DNA from: MFD02979-c5 sp963705385 | Lineage (GTDB): Bacteria > Bacteroidota > Bacteroidia > Cytophagales > Amoebophilaceae | Assembly (NCBI GenBank): GCA_963705385.1 | Contig: OY970075.1 | Location: 930,001 to 994,000, forward strand | Direction: 5' to 3' | Length of the DNA stretch: 64,000 nt | Shown: one piece after another, positions 54,426-63,670 of the stretch | How positions within the stretch are numbered: the stretch's first letter is position 1 | How the letters are laid out: the number at the start of each line of letters is the position of its first letter | Notes under the pieces: model-generated | The model's database searches: none | Told to the model about the DNA's origin: nothing | The model's input: the letters and a program-made list of their open reading frames with translations, nothing else | Position numbers and translations under genes: made by a program

Positions 54426-57104
54426 TTATTCTTCCTCTTCTTCAAGTTCATCAACTTCTATATTTTCATCAATGCCATAATATTCCCAGACAGATGTATC
54501 AGGTTCGCCATTTTCTTGATAATGTTTGGCAAGGGCTTTCCGTAAAACCTCCTTTTCTATAGGTACAGAAAGGTTCAGGAGATTTTTAGACCGACTCTCA
54601 GTGTCTACTATCCACGCACATACTTTACCATTCTGAGCATTAACTTCTGGGTTATCCTCATGTTTACAGAATTCAATTGTGTAGGAATTTTCTTGGTATT
54701 TCACAATCTGAGTGACACAAGTGGGGGCATTTGTCTCTTTTTTACCAATATTTATAATTGACCGACGCCCATAGAATCTCTCTTTGTACTCTGTCTTTAT
54801 CACGGGGTCCTCTATCCCTATCACGGGGAAAATCCTATACTTAGTGTTTTGAAGAAAATCTGTTCCGATTTTACGCTCGAAGATGTAATGGGTGGTGTGA
54901 TTCAAGAAGGAATCATTTGACATACTTCTAACGGCATTCATTATTTCCCCTTCAAATTTTTGGTTACCAAAGCCTACATGAAAATTATTTATATTCAGCA
55001 TATCCGCATCGATCGTACAATCAAATTTGTACTTGTCTCCTTCCTTCTTATATGTTGTTTTATTCAGAAAGTTACTTACACAGGACAGCTTTAGCTCCTT
55101 TGTATCCAGTGCGCCAGTACCTAAAAGGACAGCACCTTGAAAGGCATTGTCTACTAGTGCTGCACGAGCTATATAGGTAGTACCCAGGGAAAATCTTGCG
55201 TCTTTGGCATCAATGTCAAAATTTTTAGTATCACCATTTACTAGGATTAGCTCATTGGATAAGTAGATAATACAGTTATTACCTGAGACATCGACAGTTT
55301 GGAATTTATCGGCCAGCTGTTTGTCAGCTGCCTGTACTGCGGCTTTCATATTTGCTTGATCTAGCCGAATATGATTTGGATAAAATACAACGCAGAGTTT
55401 AGCGTCCTGGGTGTTTTCTTGAAGGTCCACTGAACAACAGAATGACAGGTTGAGGACATTGGTGATAGGGTCAGAGCCAGATGCATCTGCTATTAACTCC
55501 GTTACTGCTAGACTTTCTAACTTCGGCCTTGCTTTTAAGTCAGGTATTACAAGAGTTTGTGTTTGTAGTGGGCCGCTACCTAAAAGGATACTACCCTTAA
55601 AATCAGCATCTACTAGGGCTGCACAAGCTTCATAGGTACCACCGCAGTCGAATAAGCCTGACGCATTGGCATTAGCCTTAGTTATATCTATAGCAGCTTT
55701 CTGATTGGCTGTAATTGAGTCGTTGGCCAAGTAGATAATAAATTTAGTACCTGTATCTGGGGAGTCAGTACCTGTATCTGGGGGGACTTTTTGGAATTGA
55801 TTGATTTTTAGCTTGTCAGCCGCCTTTACTGCATCTGTGATATCTTCCTTGCGTGGTGCTGCAATGGTGGTTTTCCAAAACACAAAGCAGAGTTTAGGAT
55901 TATTGGTATTTTCTTGATCACACACTGAGCCCATGAACGACAGCTCCAAGTGTTTTAAGGTGGGGTCTATCTTAGTTCTATCAAACTCTTGACTTACAAT
56001 GCGTGGTGAGGATTTTAATCCTGGCTCCGCTTTTGCTTCAAGCATTGCAATGATTTTTGTGTCTGTACTCACGGAGAAATGTGTTCCGTCTTGGTGTGCA
56101 AGGTACACTTCGTAGCGCACGCTTTTAGAGACAACACCATCCGTGTCTAAATTATCTACAGTAGGAAAGGGCGTTGCCAGGGGGAACGTCAGCGGATAGG
56201 CAATGACATCCTTATTACTTGCATCCACTAATTGGAAGTTTCTAGCAAGGTCACTTATAGGTGCGGGTAGGGCTTGTCCAGCCATAAGTAGTTTCTCAAG
56301 TCCTCCTGCAGGGCCGCCAGTATTTTCTTTGACTAACAAGAAACACGCCTGTCCCGTTGTAGGAGGGGTTGGCATCGCACCTTCAAATTTGAACCTCACT
56401 TTTAAATCAGGGCCAACAACTTCTTCTTGACAGCTGGCTACTGTCATCGTTACTGGCACGCTAGCAATGAAGTCAGGGGTAGTGTACGTGCACTCCTTGG
56501 TAGTAAACACCCAAGGATGGGTGTCATCAGGATAAACAGCAAACATATAGACCTTGTACTTGGTCTTGGGGCGCAGCCCCTCTTGTTTTATAAATGAAAC
56601 TGCAAAGTTGATGGCTTTTTTCTGAGCAACGTTAGCTTGTAAGTTTTCATAGCAGATGACCAAGCCTTCTTCTAATACCTGCATAGAATTAGGTTTTATT
56701 CCTTTGCCCTTTGAGGATAAACTTTTTCCTTCTTCTTGAATAGTAGTAATGGCTGTTTGGAGCAGCGCTGCATCTTTTGCTCCTCCTGTTTCTGGAATAA
56801 AAATTGCTCCTACAAAGGTCTTGTCATCAGGTACATTACCTAATGCTTTTACTTGAGCACTAAGCGCAATGACAGGTCTACCATTAATGGTGCCTATGGT
56901 CTGTGCTGGGTTGCTAGGAGCAAACGCTAGGGTAAGTCCAAATTCCTTGGGGTGCAGCCCTAAACCATGCTGCTTACAGCCTGCGCAGGCTGTATGTAGG
57001 AGTAGAAATGCAACAAAGATCCAATGTACTTTTTTTGATGGACCTAGTTTTTGGCTATATAGAAGCATACAATGCAAACATACAACGCGTACAGGAACTT
57101 CCAA
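54426..57104 (-). CDS. Large exported protein with tandem divergent modules, unknown function
   Basis: The 892-residue protein has a signal or lipoprotein-type N-terminus with a hydrophobic run at about 28-39 (VHWIFVAFLLLHTAC) and cysteines at 40 and 43. An internal ATG (57068) is an alternative start. The rest is made of about four or five modules of 130-170 residues. Two are clear repeats: 384-521 (LELSFMGSVCDQENT, KLCFVFW, FIIYLANDSI, TYEACAALVD) and 550-672 (LNLSFCCSVDLQENT, KLCVVFY, CIIYLSNELI, TYIARAALVD). A short duplicated PDTGTDSPDTGT lies in the first. The C-terminus is strongly acidic. I recognise no family; immunoglobulin-like surface modules are a guess. Confidence 0.75.
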   Translation of the reverse strand: MEVPVRVVCLHCMLLYSQKLGPSKKVHWIFVAFLLLHTACAGCKQHGLGLHPKEFGLTLAFAPSNPAQTIGTINGRPVIALSAQVKALGNVPDDKTFVGAIFIPETGGAKDAALLQTAITTIQEEGKSLSSKGKGIKPNSMQVLEEGLVICYENLQANVAQKKAINFAVSFIKQEGLRPKTKYKVYMFAVYPDDTHPWVFTTKECTYTTPDFIASVPVTMTVASCQEEVVGPDLKVRFKFEGAMPTPPTTGQACFLLVKENTGGPAGGLEKLLMAGQALPAPISDLARNFQLVDASNKDVIAYPLTFPLATPFPTVDNLDTDGVVSKSVRYEVYLAHQDGTHFSVSTDTKIIAMLEAKAEPGLKSSPRIVSQEFDRTKIDPTLKHLELSFMGSVCDQENTNNPKLCFVFWKTTIAAPRKEDITDAVKAADKLKINQFQKVPPDTGTDSPDTGTKFIIYLANDSITANQKAAIDITKANANASGLFDCGGTYEACAALVDADFKGSILLGSGPLQTQTLVIPDLKARPKLESLAVTELIADASGSDPITNVLNLSFCCSVDLQENTQDAKLCVVFYPNHIRLDQANMKAAVQAADKQLADKFQTVDVSGNNCIIYLSNELILVNGDTKNFDIDAKDARFSLGTTYIARAALVDNAFQGAVLLGTGALDTKELKLSCVSNFLNKTTYKKEGDKYKFDCTIDADMLNINNFHVGFGNQKFEGEIMNAVRSMSNDSFLNHTTHYIFERKIGTDFLQNTKYRIFPVIGIEDPVIKTEYKERFYGRRSIINIGKKETNAPTCVTQIVKYQENSYTIEFCKHEDNPEVNAQNGKVCAWIVDTESRSKNLLNLSVPIEKEVLRKALAKHYQENGEPDTSVWEYYGIDENIEVDELEEEEE

Positions 57105-57164
57105 TAGAGTTGCTGGCGCAGAAAAGCAAATAAGATGGTACTACCCGATTTCTAGCAAGGAACC

Positions 57165-57455
57165 CTATAAAAAAATAAGGTCTTTGATTTTGCAATCAGG
57201 ACCTTGGGCTGCTAAGCGTTGTAGTATTTTGTCTTTGTTCATCTGTAGCGAATGCTTGAGTGGGGCTGAACTGAGCTGCACAAACAACTTACCTTCTTTG
57301 GTAAAAATGCGTTCTGTTCTGTTGCGTACTGCCAGAGGCATGATTTCTTTCCAGGCACAAATGAGCGCTGTTTCTGCCAGTTTGTGTTTGTGTGGTGACT
57401 GGGCAAACATCTGTCGTATCACTTCCCCTATAGTAGCAAACCCTTCGTTTTTCAT
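57165..57455 (-). CDS. DUF721 / DciA-like protein
   Basis: The 96-residue protein matches the DUF721 family: IGEVIRQMFAQSPHKHKLAE, then AWKEIMPLAVRNRTERIFTK and LFVQLSSAPLKHSLQMNKD. Family members of the DciA type recruit the replicative helicase DnaB; short Bacteroidota members are usually annotated only as DUF721. It lies upstream of the modular protein gene on the same strand but 61 bases apart. Confidence 0.85.
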   Translation of the reverse strand: MKNEGFATIGEVIRQMFAQSPHKHKLAETALICAWKEIMPLAVRNRTERIFTKEGKLFVQLSSAPLKHSLQMNKDKILQRLAAQGPDCKIKDLIFL

Positions 57456-57683
57456 AGTAGCGGCGCTTGTTGCACTTTCAATTTAGGAAAATGTAATAAA
57501 CCTAGCGCTACCCTTACTAACTTGCAATGTGCCTGTGCATACGCGATAGATTGTTCCTTAAGCTTCATAACTTGGATAGTGTCCTCCTCGTTGTTGAGGG
57601 TGAAAAAAAGGAATGATTACCATGATAAAAACAGGAACTATTGTTCTTGAATCCTCATACATTACCTATTACTCAACTAACCT

Positions 57684-58970
57684 ATGTCTACTTTTCAAGC
57701 ACTTAAGCTCAGTAAGCCACTGCTGCAAGCTCTACAAGAAGGCAGTTATCTGGTGCCTACGCCTATCCAGCAAAAAGCCATCCCCTTAATTCTGGCTGGC
57801 CATGATGTACTGGGTATTGCCCAAACAGGTACAGGAAAAACAGCTGCATATTTGCTGCCTTTGCTAGTGCAGCTCAAGTGCGCCTTGAAAATACACCCTA
57901 GAGTACTTATACTGGCTCCTAGCAAAGAGTTGGTTATCCAGATTGCAGATAATTTGGCAGCATTGGCTCGATATACAGACTTGCAGGTTGCTTGCCTGTA
58001 TGGAGGCATAGGCCCTGAAAAACAAATAAAAGCGCTACACCAAGGGCCAGACGTTGTGGTGGCTACACCAGGCAGGCTTCTAGACCTTTACCACCGGGGG
58101 GCGCTGTACCTGCGTGCTATCAAGCGTTTGGTGCTTGATGAGGCAGACAGAATGCTCGACATGGGTTTTTGGCCGCAAATCAGGGCAATCTTAGAGATCA
58201 TCCCTGCTAAAAGGCAAAACTTGCTTTTTTCTGCTACCATGCCAAACAAGGTAGCAGTGCTCTCAGAAGAATTTTTAGCGTTTCCTGAAAAAGTCATTAT
58301 CACGCCCCAGGCTACCCCCGTAACTACGGTCAGCCAACAGCTTTACCATGTACCCAACAGTGCTACCAAAGCCAACTTACTAGCTAGCTTGCTTGCCGAT
58401 ACAAATGCCTTTCATAAGGTGATGGTCTTTGTTAGCACCCGCAAAACTGCAATACAGCTAGCTCAACACTTAGAGCACAATACAATAGGAGCAGTAGGGG
58501 TAATACACGCCAACAAGGGACAAAATACACGGATCAATACGTTGAATGCTTTTAAAGAAGGGAAGCTGCGCATCTTGGTGGCGACCGATGTGGTAGCTAG
58601 GGGCATTGATGTGTATCAGGTTAGCCACGTGGTCAACTTTGAAGTGCCTGTTTTTTATGAAGAGTATGTACACCGCATTGGCAGAACAGGCCGGGCCCAG
58701 CACACAGGACAGGCGATTACCTTTGCTAATGAAGCAGAGCAATACCACATCCGTAAAATTGAAAAGCTGACTTGCCAGCAGATACCAGTGGTACCCTTGC
58801 CAGATACCCTAGCCATCACCCCTACCAGCTTTGAAGAGCAGCAAGAAATAGCCCGCGCCCTGGACTGGCAACGCCAAAAAGAAGACCCCAATTACCAAGG
58901 CGCCTTTCATAAAAAAAAGAGAGGACGCCCCCTAGGCCACGCTCAAAAACCCAGGAAATACAAAAAATGA
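57684..58970 (+). CDS. DEAD-box RNA helicase (RhlE-like)
   Basis: The 428-residue protein has the Q motif (FQALKLSKPLLQAL, PTPIQQKAIPLIL), Walker A AQTGTGKTAAYLLPL, PGRLLDL, DEADRMLDMGF, SAT, and the C-terminal ARGIDV and HRIGRTGRA boxes. A basic tail (KKKRGRPLGHAQKPRKYKK) follows for RNA contact. It unwinds RNA, perhaps in ribosome assembly or mRNA decay. It stands alone and converges on pyrG. Confidence 0.94.
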   Translation: MSTFQALKLSKPLLQALQEGSYLVPTPIQQKAIPLILAGHDVLGIAQTGTGKTAAYLLPLLVQLKCALKIHPRVLILAPSKELVIQIADNLAALARYTDLQVACLYGGIGPEKQIKALHQGPDVVVATPGRLLDLYHRGALYLRAIKRLVLDEADRMLDMGFWPQIRAILEIIPAKRQNLLFSATMPNKVAVLSEEFLAFPEKVIITPQATPVTTVSQQLYHVPNSATKANLLASLLADTNAFHKVMVFVSTRKTAIQLAQHLEHNTIGAVGVIHANKGQNTRINTLNAFKEGKLRILVATDVVARGIDVYQVSHVVNFEVPVFYEEYVHRIGRTGRAQHTGQAITFANEAEQYHIRKIEKLTCQQIPVVPLPDTLAITPTSFEEQQEIARALDWQRQKEDPNYQGAFHKKKRGRPLGHAQKPRKYKK

Positions 58971-59127
58971 GTTGAAGACGATAAGGGAAAGCAACCAAAC
59001 AGCAGTTTTAAGCCTTAAACTAGTAGCCACCTTATACACAACATGTATTGATGAGTCTAAAAAGGGTTGAAATCTGCTTTTGCAACAGCATCAATCCATA
59101 GGCTGTAGATTAGCAACCCACCTCTAA

Positions 59128-59150
59128 CTCCTCCTTAAATTAAGGAGGAG
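59128..59150. repeat. Perfect palindrome of the CTCCTCCTTAA type
   Basis: ctcctccttaa and ttaaggaggag are perfectly inverted around a single central A. It lies between the converging helicase and pyrG genes. A related, imperfect sequence occurs at about 4030-4060. It may be a dispersed intergenic repeat or a bidirectional terminator without T run. Confidence 0.6.
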
Positions 59151-59219
59151 AGCTTCCAAGGCTCGCTTGCAGAACGAACATCTTTTACGAAAGTACTTGC
59201 AACGCTTGCGTAAGGTGAG

Positions 59220-60842
59220 CTAATCAGTCATCCCACCCCAGAATATTTTGGCTGCCTGTATGAATCCCAAAAATAAAGGATGGGGGCGTAAAGGGGTACT
59301 TTTCAGCTCAGGGTGGAATTGTGTGCCTACAAACCAGGGATGGTCTACCAACTCTACAATCTCTACAAGCCCGGTCTCACGGTGGATTCCTGTCGCTACC
59401 ATACCTGCCTTTTCAAAATCCTGCAAATACTTGTCATTCAACTCATACCGATGGCGGTGTCTTTCTGAGATCAGCGTAGTCCCATAGCACGCAGCAGCTC
59501 GCGTGCCTGGGGTAAGCTGGCAGATTTGTGCGCCCAAGCGCATAGTCCCTCCCTTTTCTGCCACGGCCAATTGCCTATCTTCCAAAGTGACAACAGGATA
59601 AGGCGTTTGAGGGGTGTGCTCTGTAGAAGCTGCTTCTTTCCACCCAAGTACGTTTTGTGCAAACTCTACCACAGCGCATTGCATACCTAGACAGATCCCC
59701 AACAGCGGCAGCTGATTTTCTCTGGCATACTGCGTAGCACTAATCTTTCCTTTGATGCCCCTTGCCCCAAAGCCAGGTGCTATGAGGAGCCCGTGCAAAG
59801 GAGCTAGCAGCTGTGCCCTATTGCCTTCATGCAATTGCTCAGAGGCAATCAGCTGTAAATCTATCTGAGAAGCATGAAAGGCACCTGCATGAATCAATGC
59901 TTCGTTAATAGATTTGTAGGCATCTGGTAGCGCTACGTACTTACCTACCAGCCCAATGCGCAAGGTTTGGATGGGGTTTTTAAGCTTGTCTAGAAAAGCT
60001 TCCCAGGCAGCTAAATCAGGTGCTGGAGTAAGGGGGAGTTGCAGTTGGGTAAGCACCTGCTCATCTAATCCTTCCTGCTGTATCAACAGCGGTATTTCAT
60101 AGATCGTAGAGGCATCTTTGGCTTCGATAACAGCGTTGTAGGCTACATTACAAAACAAGGCTAACTTTTCTCGGATGCTTGCTGGGAGCGGTTTTTCAGT
60201 ACGGCAGATCAGGATGTCAGGCTGTATGCCTGCTGCTTGCAGTTGTTTGACAGAATGTTGTGTAGGCTTTGTTTTCAGTTCCTTGGCTGCCTGGAGATAG
60301 GGGATTAGGGTGAGGTGGATAGACAAAAAATCCTCTCTTGGAAGTTCCCAGCGTACTTGCCTGATGGCTTCGATAAAAGGTAGCGACTCGATGTCGCCTA
60401 CCGTGCCTCCAATCTCTATAATAACAAAATCGTATGCTCCTGTCTGGCCTAAAGCCAACATATTGCGCTTGATTTCATCAGTAACCTGGGGCACTACCTG
60501 TACTGTCTTGCCTAGGTAATCGCCTCGGCGCTCTTGGGTGATAACCGTATGGTAAATTCTCCCGGCGGTTACGTTGTTGGCCTGTGAGGTAGTGCTATTG
60601 AGAAAGCGCTCATAATGCCCTAGGTCTAGGTCTGTTTCAGCTCCATCTTCAGTTACATAGCACTCTCCATGCTCGTAAGGATTCATAGTACCAGCGTCTA
60701 CGTTGAGGTAAGGATCAAACTTCTGAATTGTGACCCGGTAACCCCTTGCTTGTAGTAGTGTGCCAAGCGCAGCAGCGGTAAGGCCTTTACCTAGGGAGGA
60801 AGTAACCCCGCCTGTAAAGACGATGTATTTTACGGTAGCCAT
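59220..60842 (-). CDS. pyrG: CTP synthase
   Basis: The 540-residue protein has the synthetase domain opening KYIVFTGGVTSSLGKGLTAA, then FDPYLNVDAGTMNPYEHGEC and EIGGTVGDIES, and a C-terminal glutaminase domain with GICLGMQCAVVEF (catalytic Cys) and GTQFHPELKSTP. It amidates UTP to CTP. That the cell keeps it although an ATP/ADP translocase is present shows that CTP import is not complete. Length is normal. Confidence 0.97.
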   Translation of the reverse strand: MATVKYIVFTGGVTSSLGKGLTAAALGTLLQARGYRVTIQKFDPYLNVDAGTMNPYEHGECYVTEDGAETDLDLGHYERFLNSTTSQANNVTAGRIYHTVITQERRGDYLGKTVQVVPQVTDEIKRNMLALGQTGAYDFVIIEIGGTVGDIESLPFIEAIRQVRWELPREDFLSIHLTLIPYLQAAKELKTKPTQHSVKQLQAAGIQPDILICRTEKPLPASIREKLALFCNVAYNAVIEAKDASTIYEIPLLIQQEGLDEQVLTQLQLPLTPAPDLAAWEAFLDKLKNPIQTLRIGLVGKYVALPDAYKSINEALIHAGAFHASQIDLQLIASEQLHEGNRAQLLAPLHGLLIAPGFGARGIKGKISATQYARENQLPLLGICLGMQCAVVEFAQNVLGWKEAASTEHTPQTPYPVVTLEDRQLAVAEKGGTMRLGAQICQLTPGTRAAACYGTTLISERHRHRYELNDKYLQDFEKAGMVATGIHRETGLVEIVELVDHPWFVGTQFHPELKSTPLRPHPLFLGFIQAAKIFWGGMTD

Positions 60843-61158
60843 AAACCTTGTCTAGCTAAACAGATAGGGTGATAAAAAAATTTTATCGCAAGCAAATGTA
60901 GGAGATTTCACCAAGTTGTTGGTCTCCATCAAACCTTTTTTTAAAGTCACGCTATAGCGCAATTATTGCTCATGCGTCTGCCATATCAACCAAGGCTTAT
61001 ACAAAGGCTTTCATGGGCAGTACCCAATAGTCCATAGCACAGATAAACGGCTTTCTTAACCCAAGACTTTCTTTGTAACCCAATAGTTAACAATTTCATT
61101 CTCTGCAGCTTGCGCCTTATGACTTGGGGAGGGAAATTTGTAGTTATCTCAGGACCTA
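60843..61158. other. Gene-free spacer between divergent pyrG and the CCA transferase
   Basis: No gene or recognisable repeat is seen. The two genes start on opposite sides of this spacer, so it should hold both promoters. Confidence 0.4.
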
Positions 61159-62616
61159 ATGCCGCAACCGACCAATAAATCTATGAACTACAGCCACTTG
61201 CTTGAGCAGTATCCTGTTTTGAAGCGTGTTTTGAAGCGTGTCTGCGCGGTTGCTGACCAGCTTCAATTAGAAACCTATGTAATAGGTGGGTTCGTACGTG
61301 ACCTGCTCCTAGTAAGGCCTTCTCAAGACATTGACATTGTGTGTGTAGGCAGCGGCATCCAGTTAGCCAAAGCTGTAGCGCAAGCTTTAGGTAAAGCCGA
61401 CCAGGTGATAGTATTCAACAATTTTGGCACAGCGATGGTTCAGGGGGAAGGATGGGAGATAGAATTTGTAGGCGCTAGAAAAGAATCTTACCACAAAGCC
61501 TCCCGCAAGCCTATGGTAGAAAATGGTACCCTAGCAGATGACCAAAATAGGCGAGACTTTACAATCAATGCCTTAGCCATCTGCCTGAATAGCCATCGCT
61601 GGGGAGAATTGGTAGATCCTTTTGGAGGCATAAAAGACTTAAAGCGTCAGGTTATTCAAACGCCTTTAAATCCAGCCACCACCTTTTCAGATGACCCTTT
61701 GCGCATGATGCGCGCTGTGCGGTTTGCTGTGCAGCTCGGAATGACCATAGCGCCAGACACCTTCAAAGCCATTCAGCAATATGCTGAAAGGATCAAGGTT
61801 GTTTCTCAAGAGCGGGTTATTGATGAGCTCAACAAGGTTATTGCTGCTGCTGTTCCTTCACAGGGGTTCAAGCTATTGCACCAAGCGGGGCTGCTTCCCA
61901 TCATTTTCCCAGCGCTAACAGCCTTGCAAGGTACAGAGACAATCCAGGGCCACTCACATAAAGATAATTTTTACCATACCCTACAAGTTTTAGACAACGT
62001 GTCTCAGGTTTCTAATAACCTGTGGTTGCGTTGGGCAGCGCTCTTGCATGACATTGCCAAGCCCCAGACCAAACGCTTTGACCCAACGGTAGGTTTTACT
62101 TTTCATGGCCATGAGGACTTAGGAGCCAAGCTGGTGCCTAGAATTTTCAGAGCCATGAGACTGCCGCTACAGGAAAACATGGCTTACGTGCAAAAGTTAG
62201 TGCGCCTGCACCTGCGCCCCATTGCTTTGGCTAAAGAAGAAGTCACGGACGCAGCTATCAGACGGCTAGTCTATGAAGCAGGAGATACTTTAGAAGATCT
62301 GATGCTGCTTTGTAGGGCAGACATTACATCTAGAAATGACACAAAAGTAAAGCAGTACCTGCAAAACTTTGACCGGGTAGAGGACAAGGTTAGGGCAGTA
62401 GAAGAAAAAGACACACTCAGAAACTTTCAACCTGTTATCACTGGTGAAATTATCATGCAGACCTTTGACTTAAAGCCTTCTAAGCTGGTAGGAGAGATCA
62501 AGGAAGCGCTTAAAGAAGCAGTTTTAGAAGGAGAGATTAAGAATGAGTATGAAGAGGCATATGCCTATATGCTGCAGCTTGGCAAAGCGCGCGGGCTACC
62601 CAATGATGCAATTTGA
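61159..62616 (+). CDS. cca: CCA tRNA nucleotidyltransferase with HD domain
   Basis: The 485-residue protein has the nucleotidyltransferase core (YVIGGFVRDLLL, then SQDIDIVCVG with the two catalytic Asp, and RRDFTINALAI, PLRMMRAVRFAV), and a C-terminal HD domain (RWAALLHDIAKPQT, FHGHEDLGA). It adds or repairs the 3' CCA of tRNAs, which is needed here because the tRNA-Ile gene at 24075 does not encode CCA. An internal ATG at 61183 (MNYSHLLEQY) is an alternative start. Confidence 0.95.
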   Translation: MPQPTNKSMNYSHLLEQYPVLKRVLKRVCAVADQLQLETYVIGGFVRDLLLVRPSQDIDIVCVGSGIQLAKAVAQALGKADQVIVFNNFGTAMVQGEGWEIEFVGARKESYHKASRKPMVENGTLADDQNRRDFTINALAICLNSHRWGELVDPFGGIKDLKRQVIQTPLNPATTFSDDPLRMMRAVRFAVQLGMTIAPDTFKAIQQYAERIKVVSQERVIDELNKVIAAAVPSQGFKLLHQAGLLPIIFPALTALQGTETIQGHSHKDNFYHTLQVLDNVSQVSNNLWLRWAALLHDIAKPQTKRFDPTVGFTFHGHEDLGAKLVPRIFRAMRLPLQENMAYVQKLVRLHLRPIALAKEEVTDAAIRRLVYEAGDTLEDLMLLCRADITSRNDTKVKQYLQNFDRVEDKVRAVEEKDTLRNFQPVITGEIIMQTFDLKPSKLVGEIKEALKEAVLEGEIKNEYEEAYAYMLQLGKARGLPNDAI

Positions 62617-62735
62617 GGCCTTGGCTGCCCCCTCTATGGTACAAGAAATAAGCATTAATATTGTAAGAAAAAAGTTGGGGTATAACCATGGTTGAGTGGT
62701 CCTGTAGTCCTACGATGTAGAAAAACCATGATTGT

Positions 62736-63564
62736 GTGAGAAGAAAATCAGCTTTGGTCAAGGACTTAGCACTCTTTATTACCCTAGGAACGTTACTCAA
62801 TTGCGGTAAGGGTCCTGCATTCCCTAAAAAAACAAGCTCGATAGTGGGCCTGATCCAATGACTAAAGAACAAAAAGAAAAAATCGTTACAGCTGCCAAAG
62901 ACCAAGCTGATCAGTTGGTACAAAATCCCTCTTTGGTCGTTGGTTGGCTGGCTTCTGTGCAATCAGTATATCAGCAAGGTGCTTCAAAAGTGGATGTGAA
63001 TAGCGATCATCGACAATTTTGTGATGGTGCCCAAAGTGCTGCTGTCTACGCTGCCAGCCTTGTCAAGTTAGACAAGGACCAATTTGCTGATCTTGCTAAT
63101 GAATACTCGCTTGCTTTAGCCTGGGTGGGCAAAGATTACCTTGTCAGAATGCTTGAAATCTCTAGTAGGGCCAAATCTGTCAAGGCCAAACTTGATGGGA
63201 ATAGCCCGATAACAAGCCTGTCGCTTGGTGAGATAACGCTTGTAGTGATGGACTTAGACGAGGCTTTGAGAAAGGCAATGCATGCCACACTAAAAACCTT
63301 AAAGACATAGATCCTAACAATGCTGTAGCTGACGTCCTCATAGCTTATGAAGCTAGCTTCATTTGGGAAAAAGTGATAGAACACAGCAATTCTCCAATTA
63401 AATTACTGTTTGATTACTGTAAACCTAAAGACCAAAAAGAATTTATAACAAGAGCCATCCATGTGGCTGTACTCCTTACAGAAGCATTGAAAGTATTTTA
63501 CCAAGAGTCCCTTGAGTTTCAGACCTCTTTCAACCTTGCTTGTCCCAGGTGCCTGTCCAAGTAA
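62736..63564 (+). pseudogene. Lipoprotein-like gene broken by two frame changes
   Basis: Three frames in series look like one gene. 62736-62861 starts with GTG and encodes a lipoprotein signal (LALFITLGTLLNC, then GKGPAFPKK). 62858-63310 encodes 150 residues (MTKEQKEKIVTAAKDQADQL ...) and its ATG overlaps the first stop as ATGA. The third runs from about 63290 to 63564 (KNLKDIDPNNAVADVLIAYE ... LLTEALKVFYQESLEFQTSF). The last two join near 63290-63305, where ATLKTLKT and HTKNLKD overlap in two phases. I recognise no family. Separate small proteins with coupled translation remain possible for the first joint. Confidence 0.6.
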
Positions 63565-63670
63565 CTAACTAGGCGGTTGCCTTACTACCGATCTTCTGCG
63601 AGCTTACATTGTGAAGGCGCCAAGGCAATGCCTTACGTATTATACTGAGCAAGCTTAAATAATACGCTAC

